Positions 38,101-51,387 of a stretch of DNA of 64,000 nucleotides are shown piece after piece. The DNA comes from Arthrinium phaeospermum. Its lineage: Eukaryota > Ascomycota > Sordariomycetes > Amphisphaeriales > Apiosporaceae. The stretch spans positions 1,426,001 through 1,490,000 of the forward strand of contig QYRS01000003.1 in the NCBI GenBank assembly GCA_006503535.1. The letters are read 5' to 3'. Numbering within the stretch: position 1 is the stretch's first letter; the number at the start of each line of letters is the position of its first letter. The position numbers and the translations under genes were made by a program. Under the pieces are notes generated by a model. The model was not told the origin of the DNA. It did no database searches and saw only the letters and a list, made by a program, of their open reading frames with translations.

Positions 38101-40769
38101 GATATTGTTGTTGTTGTTATGAGTGCCCAACAACAAACCTGGCTTATACCTAGCATTGCCTTACATATACTACCACCTCGATTAAGCAACCGAGATAACC
38201 AGAGTCGAACGGGAGCGAGCCCAAGAGTTGGCCTTGGCCGGTCACGTCGGTCGGGAGGCAAGCGAAAAAGCTAAAATGATTATTAGGTGGTTTGGACCGG
38301 GAACACCCCACCAGCTACAGGGTTCACGACACAATTGTTTAATAAGAAGCAAGAAATCCCATCAGGTACATTCTCTGTCCCAATCAGGCAACCTGCTGGC
38401 CAGGGCTATTGTTTCAGAGGCTGAGATAGCTAAACCGCAACTAGCTCTCCCGGCCACGCCCACCAATCTGTTGGCGCGAACTACAAGTACGTTGCCCCTC
38501 AGTTTTTCTCTTTTCCATCCTAGCAGCTATTCCGGAACGACCTTCCACCATCCCCAGGACAAGCCACCGCTGCACTTTTGACTCCTTCACCATGGATGTC
38601 ATAACATCCATCACTTAACCTAGACTACATACTGCACCGGCGCATACATGCCTCCTCCCTCCTGCTTCTCATCCTTCGTGCGTCTCCATCGTATGTTACA
38701 TCGTTGTTCTATTCGTTTCTGATGTCATCTTGGGCAAATACCACAGCTGTGACTTACTCGGCGAGGTTTACAGTTGATAGGCAGGCATGCGGAGACATCT
38801 AGCGTCGTTTCGAGTCGCTTGATAATGTCGACTACCGCGCTCCTACAGCCAAACGCACCACCACTGCCGAGCCGTGACGCATTAAGCACAATCAAGGCAT
38901 ACGATGACACCAGTATCGGGATGTGAGAAGTAGCACACCTCATCCGGCACCACCACTTCACAATGGCGACGGTCTACAGAAGAAGAGAAGGTTCAACGAC
39001 TTTGTGGTTGAAACTCCCAATTGACCTGCACAGAGCAGATCTATGCAATGCGACGTCAGGTATGTCAGTATATTAATGGGTTGATGTACGGAACCCGGCA
39101 GTGAGAAGCTTGCACATGGGTGAACACCTTATCGCATCATTCGTTTAATCCCTCTGCTGCTGTAGCATGATTGCCATCAGTCACTACGGGTAACCTCAAG
39201 GTCAGAATGTGGCTAGCGAGGTGAGCTGTCAGGTCGTCTGGTTGATAAGTATTTATTCTGATAATGGAAGGGGCTTCCAATGCGAAGAAAAAGCCCGTAC
39301 GCTTGGCAACTGCAGCAACCGTCACACATCTTTATGACAGGCGTTCTAAAGTTAGCGGCAAGCATTTGGTAAGCCTGGCAGAGCCGGCCCACGTAAACTA
39401 GTGCTCGCCTGAAACCTATGATCCTCGTCACAAATGTACATGTGTAGCTGCAAGCACCGCCAGGAAACTGCAGCCAAGCTGCAGTAGTACTTGACTGGTG
39501 AAGGCTTCCTAGCAGATCCGAAGCAAGGGGCTTTGGTGAGGGGCAGACACTGCACATATGCAGCTCGTCGGATTGTTTGTCGGAGAGAAGTGCGAGATCT
39601 AGATTTGATGATCGTGCAGAGGTTGCAGAAAGGAGTCGATTCTCGTTCCTTGTGGTCAAGATAACCTTATACTACCTGCTCCAAACAAACAATGCTGGAA
39701 ATCTCGGTTGAACCAGCTCGGGCAGTTCATCTGGTCCGTTTGTGTGTGCACCCTACTACCTTATTAGGCTGTGCGTAGCCGGCCATGGTGGCACGAATTA
39801 ACGGCAGCCAGGGATGAGGCCGATATCGTATCCTTGCTCTTTCCGGGAGCCGGCGCACACCCGCAAAACCCTTCACTTTTGTTTCCTGCTACCATCGTGC
39901 CCAAAAACGTATATGCACGTGTGAGGAGGCACAGGCAGGCAGGAGTGTGACGGACCGAAAGCGCGCCGCATGGCTGCCTCGTACAGAAGGCTCTCTGCAC
40001 GCCTTGTGGCGTCGGATCACGTACTGTCTTGATTAGGTATCTATTTTTCACGATATGATTAGACGAAGGAAGCAGGCGGCAGGCGGCAAGCGGGCGATTC
40101 CTTCTTGGCTCTGTTCAAGCGCCAAAACAGGCTTGAAACAAAAGCACGTCATTTGAGCAAGAACAAATCGAAAGGTGCGGGCGATTGATTGATTGCCTTC
40201 GATCTTGCCTCGTGGCAACCACCAGTGCCAGCTCTGGCTCAAACAGAAAAGGCCTCCCGGGGGTAGTTCCGACCTGAACGATCTGCTAACAGGGCCTTCT
40301 GGAAGTCAAGTTCATGCCGGCACAACAGCCGAGAGCGGTGAGCGAGCCATTGAGTCCCCCTATTCCACAATTGGATTCGGCCATTTGCACCGACCCCCCG
40401 GTCCATGCCAGCCCCCCCGCCGCCGCCCGCACAATTAAGCTAAAAAGGTGAACACAACAAGGAACAAGGGGTTGCACAAACGAACGGCGTGCACAAGCTG
40501 CAGGGTAACAGCTGTATTACTGTGACGTTGGAATATTGATGGCCTTCCGATTGGCTTCTAGCCTGCCTCGCTCCGCCGGACAACTCTTGTTCTTTGTAAT
40601 GAATGTAATGAAACCCAAGCAGAGAGCCACTATGCTGCAACGCTGACTTTGACTTTCTCTCTATTATTCTCGACCGCTGTGTATACCTACTGGCGAAGAG
40701 CATAACGATAACGCAAGAGTAAGAAGACAACGGGTATCTCCTGCGCATTATGCATGCCAGAAGGCCCCA

Positions 40770-40770
<1 letters not shown>

Positions 40771-40801
<31 letters not shown>
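40771..40801. repeat. CA dinucleotide microsatellite
   Basis: A perfect CA repeat of about 15 units in gene-free DNA. It is likely to be length-polymorphic between isolates. Confidence 0.95.
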
Positions 40802-40804
<3 letters not shown>

Positions 40805-43800
40805 GTACATTTTAAGTCCAACATTCTAAGTGCACAGTAACCATGGCTAGTGGTAATGCATCGGACCTGCTGGGGCATGCACTGTTTGTGACCACGCCGC
40901 ATGGCAGCGCAGCGCAGATCTTGATATGTTGGGAGCTGGTGCAGGATGTATTGCCATAAAGAGCAAGTGTCAACAGTCTGCATCGCACCAGAGTATGAGG
41001 TCGCATCTTGGTGCTTCGACAAGTAACCTATCTCTGGAAAGATTTACATATATGTATGTAGCTAGCCCTTCAAGCTAGTAGTAGGAGGCAGTTTAGCAGG
41101 AGACTTGTAGTAGTTCACCATGTCAGATAGATTGATAACGGAAACGGAAACGTTGAATAGCACCAACGCCTGGCACGTGCATGACAGGAGATGCAAACAA
41201 GAGAAGAAGAAGAAAAAAGCGCTCTGGCCGCTGATTCATTCATTCTGTCGCGGTGAATAATTAGCCTGATGACCGAAGGACTTGCTCATAGGCATGCATG
41301 TGCAATGCTGCTCGGTGTTTCCGTCACAGAGTGGCATGGCAGTCTCTCTGCCATTCTACCCCGCAAAATGGTAATACAAAGATATGGAAAAGAGCACATG
41401 GACATGAACCGGCAAGATGTTCTTCCCCGCCATGCAATGCGAGAACGGGACAGAATGGGACGGTCAAGCCTACTCGACATTCGCAGCTAAGCGATATATG
41501 CGCAGCAATAAGAACGGGCAGACAGCAACGCACGTATATGCATAAATACAACAGCTTGTTGGTCAACGGGCGCAGGGGAAGAATACGCATGCACGCACGG
41601 CTCAGTTCATCCAATGAGGTGACACGCCTATACTCCATGAGGCCCGAATATCTGCGCAACTATGCGTTCACCACTAGTTCCCTATCGCTCTCACGGGTCA
41701 AGAAGAACAGAAAAGTACATGCTCCAGGCGTCGACGTCTGTGAGACGGCTCAAGATGAATGAACCAATCCCATTGTCATCAACGGTGCTGCCAGGTGAGC
41801 GCAGAACAACCTCGCATGCACCTCCATCCGACGGACGGCCTTGTAGCCTGGAATACAAAGCATCAGATGCCAATGACCCCGCTTGGATGGGTGACAACTA
41901 TGTTTAAAGTAGTAAGCAAATAGATAGTCAGTTCGTTGCGATAGCAATGTAGAGCTGACGAACGTTGGTGTCAAACCAGGTAACATTGCCTGGTCTAGAG
42001 GAACGCCATTGCGGCTAGCTTCTGAGCCCTCCCGTAATCTATGTGCTTGCTGAAAGGGTCCTGATCCAGCGGGGCGAAAACGTGTAAGTCAGGGTATACC
42101 ATGGAACGAGCTGCATGGATGATGGTTGATCGGGCTAGCTAGCCAGCTGAGAGCCACTAAATTCAGCAGCCGTGGAAGCGCAAAAGCATGGAATACTTAG
42201 AGAAAAGAACATGCCATGGATGGTACCACCGGATGTAGCCGCAGCGCAGCCCTCTGGACGATACTTACCTACGCCTTCATCTCCGTGCTCAATGCGAGAC
42301 CTCGGTCGTAGGCCTTCAATGTCCGATATGCTGTAACCTTGCTTCCTGCCACGACCGACCTCTTCCTTCCTGCTATCCGCTTACGGACCGAACTCGGCTT
42401 CCATTTCCAGGGCTAGCCACATGCCTAGGCCTGGACGGACCGGATAATGTCGAGTGCTACAGACAGTGTCGTGCACGATCACTAGCTACAATTCATCCAG
42501 ACGACAGCTTACGGCAGGTAGGGGGTCAGGATTGCCACGTCGTCAGTTCCAGCGATGAATCACGGGCAATAACACATGAGCTGGTATGGGTGCGGGACTG
42601 CTGCAACCCCGGGTATTATGCTATTTCTGCAAAGAAGATCCTCCACTGCAGCCCAAAGCTGATCTGCTCATGCCGATAAACATCTTACAGTCCCGATCGC
42701 ATTAGACATATGATGGTACGCTTCGGAAAATTTGCAGTTCAATGGTTTGCAGGCTGCCGTGGGCGTCATGCGCCGGTGAGGGACGGGATGGAGATGAATC
42801 GGCATGCTCGTGTGCTTCTGACAAATTCGGGAGTCGAATCACAGTTGGGCGGCATATTGCTTCACCTACATGTCCTCATATGCCGCCCGCCCCCATACCA
42901 CGACGGCGCAACCTTTTTCGTCCAGTCTGCCACTAAAGCTCCTTGAACTTGTACCATTTGGTCCGGGCAGACAGGGATCTGCCACACATCAGTGCTGCTG
43001 GATGTGACCCTCCAAAATAGCAACGTCTTCCTCCCAGGTCCTTCCTTGGCAGCCGCTTCCCCACATTCTGGAGACTCATGCAACATTGCGACTGCAACTC
43101 GCAGCATGAGCATCGAGGCCCTGATCATTTTGCCCGTTCGCATGCCTCCCTCCTTTTTACCGTTGATGCATCCATTTACGTTGTAGAAGAGGGAGGTCAC
43201 CAGATGTTCAGATCGCAGGACCGATTCAACCGCCTTGGCAGACCCGGCCAGTCGACGAGGGATACAACATCAGACCTTTTTACCCCATTTGCTGATTTGC
43301 CAATGGCTTCAGTCCTCCCTGAAAACCACAGCCGAAGGCTACCTCCCATCTCTTGAAAGGGTGTCAATGATCTTGGTTAAACATGACCTGCAGGCCAATG
43401 CAATCCGGTGGGGCAGGATTGCCAGAAAAAGAAAACTGATGGTGCCGGCACTGCCCAGTGCCTCGACTATACTGCCGCCCAGTTCCACCATCACCAATGG
43501 CGATACGATACCCCTGGAGAACACACAACACTGCCCACTATGAGGTTCTGTACATGTTGCTCTGGGGCGAAGGGTTCCCGCCGCAGCAGGCGCAATGACC
43601 GCTTCGATGCACTCCAGACTGCATTGCAGAGCCCGAGGACACGGGATCTCAGATCGTCAGCGACGATGTACTTGGGAAGCGTGGCAAGCCGACAGCCTAG
43701 TGCTGCGCGTATTGGTTGCTGGCCGTCGTGAAGGACACCATTGCCGGCACCGCCTAAACACCACGACGTCCCTGAGAATCGGCCTCGAACCATCGCCTAA

Positions 43801-44000
43801 GCAACATAAGATGGGCAGGATTTGTCAACGAGGTGTGGCAATAAGGTACGCGCTCTTACGACGTTCACTATTGCTGAAAACAGCTCGACTTCTCGCCACA
43901 TCTTGCCTCTGCAATCTCCTAGATACCCACTGCACCTACATGTGAGTGTCATGCGTGAGAAACATGGCGAATGAGTCGGTCTGTCTGTCTTCTGGTCTGT

Positions 44001-47000
44001 CCACATGTGCGATTCAGCCTCGCAGGTCATCTCAAGTCTGCCGTTTCAGCACTGCGAACCCCCTAGGTTCTGAGGCAGGACCCTGAAACAGGAGGGACAG
44101 TTCACGATGCGAACCCTTAAGCATTCGGCTTCTTCGAATTCCTCTCCAAGGCGCAGCCTGCGATGGCTATGAACAGGAGGCATGCTCCAACGTCAAAGCG
44201 CTCTGACGCTAGCAATGGCTGCCCGCCTGCCGCCCACGCTTGCATTGAATGGAAGATCCAGCCTGTGGAACTTGAACAGGACGGCGCACAGATTGCCTGG
44301 TGTCACGAGAACACGGGACGAACTATCTTATCTCCTTCGGCTGAGAACACTTTTAATAGATCCTCACGACACGCGGTATCGCCAAGGTTCGGTAGTTGTG
44401 CTGCAGCACTACCACCAGACTGATACCAGGTCATCTCCTGGGAAGCTGTTCCCTTTGAATCTAGCGAAACCGAGCTGGCTGCACGCAAGTCTATCAGTAA
44501 CTGCCACGTCAAAATTATTGGGTATTGGGAGATTTGAGTGGGTGGCTGCATGGAATAATCTTCAATGTTCACCATAGATGGGCACTACCTAGGGCAAGCG
44601 TTCAGTTTCATTTTGGCCTACTTAGCTAGCTGCTAGGCATGTGACTGCCGACGCCCATAAACTGGGAGTACTAATATTTAAACCGCGGTCAGGAGACGCG
44701 ACTTGTGGCTTCACGACAAATGGAGTCCTACAGGCAGGGTTCTTTTCTCACACTACCAGTACAATCTAGTCAACCCCTGGCAGCCCACGGAGAATGCCGT
44801 GACTTGTTCAGATTGAGCACACTCCGCCGACCGTGGCAATCCAGGGAGAGGGTTGGCCACCCACACAAGCGTGCGACTTTGCTGTGCTCTCCGCTTGGAG
44901 CCTTGCTGGCCAGAGTAGGGCATGAACGAACATGATTGCGCCTCTCTCCGTGGCTCATTGATGATTAACCAAACGGTCTTGTGTTACGTTCTCGACCGAG
45001 GGCCCATCGGCATTGCTCTGCCGACAACTCACGGACCAAGTGTTCGCGGATATATGCCGCTGTCATAGACGCCAATCCCTGGCTGAACCGGGATTCTGTC
45101 GGATATCCAAGCCAACATCCCCCAGCCGCAATTCCGGCTCAAGCCACGACATGCAAGCGGCCCAGATAGAACATAGAGTTCAGTTCCGAAACAGGGCTGA
45201 TCCCTACAGCTAACATTACTCGCGGTAACACGACAATGCATCTTTGGGAGAATACGCTACTTGCACGGGAACCCATGCGGCGACCTGTCCAGGTTTGCTG
45301 TTGCGGGATCGCGGCGGCGGCTCGTGGCAGGGTGGTATTATTGCAGGGTGCGATCGTGACAGTGACCCCACCCGGCAATAACTTTGACTGGACAACACGA
45401 GCATCTTGCCCGCCCACGACGACTTATTTCTTCCAAGGCCAGCACACTCCTGCATAGACCTCGAAACTATTCCTGGCATCGCATCGCATCGCAATTGCCC
45501 ATGATTGACTGGAGCCGGAGGAGGCGCAGTTTCAATTCGACCAGCCCGCCAAACTACATGGATCGATTCTTATGTCGTCGCTGATCGCTCGGGCAATCAT
45601 TGCGGTTGCAGAAGTTCCCCATCGCAACCACCGCGAAGCTCGGTCAATTTAACATTGGTATCTGCTTAGCTCGACGGTACAGGTACCGCACCTCAACCTT
45701 CGTCAGCGGCGGCCGGGGTGTCGGTTCCGTTGTCCCACCCTGGGAGCGGAAGAGATATTGAAGCCCCTCCAAGGCCCAGGCCCGAATTCTCTCAGCACCC
45801 AATTCCCACGATGCCCAGTGCAAAAGGCCCGCTTCCAGCAGGGCTCCCAAATCAAAGTTCCAACGGGCTCTCCCTTATCCAAAAAGGACCTCCAGACTGC
45901 GCTGCTGCGGGTGGATATTCGTACATGGCGGAAGGGTCTGAGTCGCTCCCTGCAGTCACCCACCATCCGCATGCACAGTACAGTGGACGGGATATGCCAC
46001 ATGCTGCAAAGCCCATACACGTACATAGGTCGGTCCCCATATTCAAGCTACAGTCCATCGCACCGCGGAACGAAGGCTTACCCATGGCGAGCCACCACCT
46101 TTTTGTGACCCGACATTCGTCCCACTTATGGGTTACCAGGAGGCTGACTAATGGCGAAGTTTTCCTCCCGTTTCACGTGGCTGCTCTTTGAGGCTAGCCG
46201 TCTTGAAATATTGGTCTAAAGGTGCAATATATTCGACTTTGTCCGGCAAGTTCCATGTAGACCCTCATCGGGCGTTGGGTTCAGGGTAGCAACAAGCCAC
46301 GCCGCTCCCCGAGACACAGACATTACGACGGCTGGTTCTTGTGCGGTTGATGTCTAATGCGGAAATCTCCTCGTCAAAAGGTCCCTTCATGGATATCTCC
46401 TCCGTAACGCTATGGCGCGTTCTCCAGAAGTGAACTGCAACGACAGTATGTCACCAGCAGAAGTATCCCACTGACAAGAAGGAGTCAGGCACCGGTTCAG
46501 AGCAACCGTGCTACGGGGGGTACCTGCTTTCGATTCGCACCATGTATGCTCTGAGATGCTACTGACAGTACATGGTGTGTGTACCAATTGCGATGATCCA
46601 ATGTTGTATCTTCAAATACAAGCAGCCGCAGAATAGACCAACGGAACCGGTGCCTGGTGCATCCACGTTTAGACGTACTAAATGCTTACTTCAGCCTGTC
46701 ATCGGCCCAGTCAGTTGCAAACATGGCCGACAGCCGGGCAATCTCGACACGGCGTAATATCATATATCGACGACCTCCAATATTTTCGCAGGGTCGCTTA
46801 GAGCTTTACCAAGGCCAACCTGGGCAGCGGAATCGCTTGTGGGCTTTTAACTACTAGCGAGTTGAGGTGGGGGTTTGGCTATCTTGCAGCTTGCTACTAC
46901 TACCTAGTTCATGAAAATAGGCAGCCCCCCGCCCATGCGATGATCTTCACTCGACACCAAGACTGACAATCTTGGTAATAAGATCGTTGGCATGTACAGT

Positions 47001-50000
47001 ACAGTAGCGTCTAAGCCTCCACGTAGCAACGAGGTCAGATACAGTACATGATTGCTTCCTGCGCCCAGGCTCCTGGGGCCAGTCGAAGCAGCCGCAGCAG
47101 CCACAAACATACATGATAGGCGTTGCCGAGAGATTGCGAGTCGAGATAAAAATTATGCCAGGTTGCCCCGAACAGTGCCACATTTCAGTCGGGGCGGTAT
47201 GCTCTGGTGTTGCTTTGCATAATTGCACAGTTCGTGGGCTGGCCTCTGCGATGTCCGAGAAGGATCTGCTAATTACTTGTACCTATAGGCAGCGGCTTAT
47301 AGTCCTATTGACCTCCCGATTGGTGCGTTGGATTTGGGTGGTTGACGGGGGCAAGGGGCTTTGCGCATCGGCATGCGGCAGGCAAGCATGGTAACTTTTC
47401 GGTCTCGTTATGGAGCTAGATCCCTGTTCTCGCTCCGTGATAGCTGTCGCAATTAAGACTTGAGACAGCTCAGGGTTCAGGGACAGGGGCCGGAAGGGAT
47501 GATGATGATGATGGCTTTTCCCTACCAGCGTAGGTACTTCCCCCATAAAATGCAACGGAGCCAGTAGTCTAATCAGGTAGGTCGATACAGAGTACAGAGT
47601 AGGTATGTACCCGACTGATGTAATGGATGTGTACTCATGTAGATACAGTAAGTCTACCTACAATGTAGGTTTGGTGAGCACGCCCGGTTATCATCTCCAC
47701 CGATCGCGGAACGACGACGACGTGGCGGGTGGATGAATGATGAAAAGTCGCAGTAGTATGATCTACGATCTACAAGTACATAGGCAATGTGAAGACAGCA
47801 TACGACGTAGTAGTGGTGGTGGCAGTAGCGGTGGTGGTGGTTACGAGGGAACCATCATGCGTCGTGGACTGTTGTGTGTCCGAATGTTTGATCGGGCGCA
47901 CCCTAGGTGCTAGGTACCTAAGGTTAGCGGTAGAGATTTGCTGTTACATCTATCCATACTAGCAAACTGCATCCAACGATATGACAGGAATTGTTCTCGA
48001 AGCAGGTGGCAGGGCTAGTGCTGCCATCAAAATTGCATATGATCAGTCACAAAACTGTCAACTATAGGCGGGGGAGGAGATCCCATCAGAGGGATAAACA
48101 TATATTCGGTTCCGACCTTGATCTTATGAGGCTGTTTGTCCGGTCGCTTGTCGCTTGCGTTGCAACCTCGTGTTCCTAACCAGCCACTTGGGCCCGTCGC
48201 CGCTGGATGCCGTCGCCTGATTTGGGCGCCTTGGGTAACAACAAACATGAGGTTTATCTGAGTTGTGACCAGCCACGACCAGTGAGCGATCATCGTCATC
48301 TCGTCGCCGCCGGCGTCTCGTCCGCCTTGTCCGGAGGCCTAGGACAATACGACACTACCACAGCATGCAAGGGCCACCCGCATTGGGCTTTAGTCACCGG
48401 ATCTTCGTCCTACAGCCAGCCGGACAGTTAGCAGTTAGGTAGTTAGTTGCCAGCACACAAACACGCAACCTATTAGTACTTTTCCACCTGAAGAGTGGTA
48501 TTCGGACCTGATCTGATGCACGACCCGGGGACGCGATAACTCAAAAATAAATTGCAATCGCTACTATCAACATGGTATCTTGTAATATATATTATATATA
48601 TACTTGTTTTCCTATTCAAACACACCGCGCGCGTGTGTACACAACCCCAAAAATGCACACCGAATATTTCCTGGCCTTCCGACTCGTTACTTTTTTCCTC
48701 CCTTCTACGTAGGAATTTCCCTTTTTGGGGCTCCGCCCTTTCACGTAGCATGACTGCTACTCACCACGCACATCACAGACAGGACTTGACGTACGTGCAC
48801 TTGCGATGTAACGGTTTTTTCCCTGCTGACATCCCACGCCAACGCCTGGCGAGTAAGTGGCGCGCATCCGCGGCAGCGCGGCCACGAAACGATTGCTCTC
48901 TTGGGAATGGTTTGTTTCCCCTTGGGCGCATCCGCACCCGCCCTCGCGCGTTGTTACTTCGCCCATCTCTGACCCTTTCTGGCCCATTGGTGATGTTTCG
49001 TCAACGACTCGCCGCAGCGTTACAGCACATACGGGCGCGACAAATGAACATCGTGACAATCTTGACCTATAGGAGCCCGTCCGACCCTGTCGGCACTCGA
49101 GCGCGATGGAGAGAGGGGAGGGGTCGCGGTGGAGGACGATGATGCTGTTGGATGCGGATGGGCGGTCCCCTTCTGCTACGTACAGGCCATATTCCTTACC
49201 GTAGGTGTCGATTTTTCCTTGCTACGTGCGACTCGACTTGAAATTTTGCTCTGCAACGCGGTTCCGCCGCCGCGCGCGCACCCACAGTCCATGCAGGATA
49301 CTTGGGTCCCGTATCGGCCGGATCGGTCCCCCGCGAAACAAGCAGAACTGATGCCCGCCAAGGGGCGGACGAACGAGTCGAGGTAGGAAGAAGGTGAAGA
49401 AACCCGGCACCCCCTCACCTTCTCGGAAGAGGCCAAAAGGAAAAGAAAAATTGGTTCACGCACTGTAAAGAGAGGAACTCGGCACTCGGAAGATAAAAAA
49501 GAAAATCATGTTCGTTCCCCCTCTCTCGTCTCAAGATGCAAAAGATCAGACAGGGCTCCATTAAATCTGTCACCCAAGGATAAGCACACCTGAAGTAATC
49601 AAAAGGTACATTGTTGATCCCGCGAGGTTTAAGCGGACTGGCAATCAATGTGTGTTGTGAAGATAGCCGGAATCTAGGAGTTGGGAGGTGGTGATTGAAG
49701 GTAGCCATCTCAAAGTTAATTTTGAACAGTTGCCTATTCCCAGTCGCGAGTTGCTATAATTGAAACATGTGTTGTGTATCGGAAACCGGTGATCAAGTCG
49801 GGATTGGGAAAGAACCTTGGAAAATATGGAGGAACATTCTAAAACAAGTCTCTGACTTCCCTTTTCCAACTTTGGTCAATCAATGGATGGATGGATGACT
49901 GACAGGTAGGCCCCCCCAACTTGACCCCAACCACACATCTTTCCTCTGTACCTGCATTGGAGGCTGACTGATGCTCGTTGACGGTTGTCGGCATTCGGAA

Positions 50001-51304
50001 CCCCCCCCAAGAACACATTTTGACAGCTTCAGGTAAGGTCCGCCCTGTTTGGCCATACTACTACTGTACGTCTTTTTTTCCTTCTTTTTTCCTTCTTCTC
50101 CGTATCCACTAACGAACTCCCAAGCCACGCGATGCAACTGGTTCGCATGAATTTGGGGACTGGCTGACAGTGACGGTAACAGTGACAGTGGCGCGCCTTG
50201 CTGCGACTGGATTGGCCACAAACCACCACCCTTATAGTAGACTCTGTTATAGCCCGTGTACATACAGTACATACAACATGCGTTGAGCATTATTGGTATT
50301 TTCTCCCCCCTTACTGTACCCAAATACCCGGATACCCATAGCTTTGGGAGGGTAACAAACTCGGTACTTGGGTTTGTCTCCTATTCTGCCTTCGCCTGTC
50401 TAATTAACGAGTGGTTCCTGTTTGAGTTGGGGAGATTGACTGCGGTATGGCTAATGCACCCGGCGGGTGAGTCAAAATGCAGGCACCACATGTAGAGTGG
50501 GCTTCTGACACCTTGGAGAAGGGGAAAAAGAAGAAAGAAAAAAAGAAAATTCCCCTTTCCCGTGCATCGTAGGTACAGTAGCGCCAAATAGGATTTTTTT
50601 CTACTACTATGCCACTGATGATTAAGTGAAATCTCTTATTAATGATAAATTCTTTTTTTTTTCCTCCTAGCTGCAGGAGTTCGCAGTAGGTTCGCATGAG
50701 GAAGAGTGGGGCAAGTCAAGTGCAATATACCCCTGCAGCTGATAGGCTGTCGCAACAACATCACCACATACACCTCTACTCCTTTTGTCTTGTACACATC
50801 ATGGGCTACATTACATGTACTGGGCCAAAGTCATGAAGAGATATGTTGACTCAAGATAGTATTAATTAATATAGGTCAGTGAATGCAAATAGTAGTAGAT
50901 GATATATATAGTTGATTGGTGTCGCGTTCAAATTACGTGGTCTAGTATTACGAATCTCAGAGCCGGGTCGTAGGCTGATGTAAAGTTTCCCGCCGTCAGT
51001 CTGCCTCCCGCGTAGAGATCCTTCAAACTAACGCCGTGAGCCGCAGCAGTAGAAGCAGGTCCAAGATTCGAAAAGAATCACCCGACGTGATATCATACAC
51101 CTGACACAAAAAGCCTTGCTTAGTAAAGTTTAGTTTACCGGTTGAGTGCTCTCAGGGCGGTTGCTTTAGGCGCCTCTCGCCGAACCGAGTGTCGCGATTG
51201 GGGTAGAGAAGGGACGACTCAGGCTCATTCCCCGTCAAGAGGTTGACAGCACCTGTGCCGTGCAGGCGGGCAGAAACTATCGTAGGGCTTGTCGTGGAAC
51301 GCTC
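44001..51304. other. Gene desert, middle part
   Basis: Again no supportable gene. The longest frames (about 150-200 codons near 45.7-46.2 and 48.6-49.1 kb) overlap other frames and contain no recognisable domain. GAT and GTG trinucleotide repeats occur near 47.5 and 47.8 kb, and a short TA-rich run near 48.59 kb. Confidence 0.5.
48583..48602. repeat. TA-rich repeat
   Basis: A twenty-base almost pure TA alternation, self-complementary and easily melted. No gene lies nearby to give it a promoter role. Confidence 0.8.
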
Positions 51305-51387
51305 GCTGAACCACACGCTGAACACAAACCTTGGTTCAGCTTATACCCGAAGGGTCTTTTGAGTACGCAGCCGCAGTAGCTGCGTAC
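51305..51387. other. Two adjacent perfect hairpins
   Basis: GCTGAACCA at 51305-51313 is exactly complementary to TGGTTCAGC at 51332-51340 (18-base loop). Only 22 bases further on, GTACGCAGC at 51363-51371 is exactly complementary to GCTGCGTAC at 51379-51387 (7-base loop). A minimal ACCC/GGGT pair lies between them. The surrounding 50.98-51.5 kb is more GC-rich than its neighbours. This could be a structured RNA, the end of a mobile element, or chance. Confidence 0.4.

Larger units (their letters stand above)
34672..44000. other. Gene desert, left part
   Basis: No protein gene, RNA gene or transposon is recognised on either strand. Open frames are short, mutually overlapping and unrelated to known families. 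Visible structure is limited to simple repeats: a CT run near 35.15 kb, a G9 run at 35890-35898, a GCGAT-type repeat near 34.84 kb and a CA repeat at 40771. Base composition is mixed rather than strongly AT-rich, so there is no obvious repeat-induced point mutation block. Confidence 0.5.

Noticed and set aside
45718..46191. 157-codon plus-strand frame in the gene desert
   Set aside because: Pro/His/Ser-rich without any motif, overlapped by other frames in the same interval; most likely chance.
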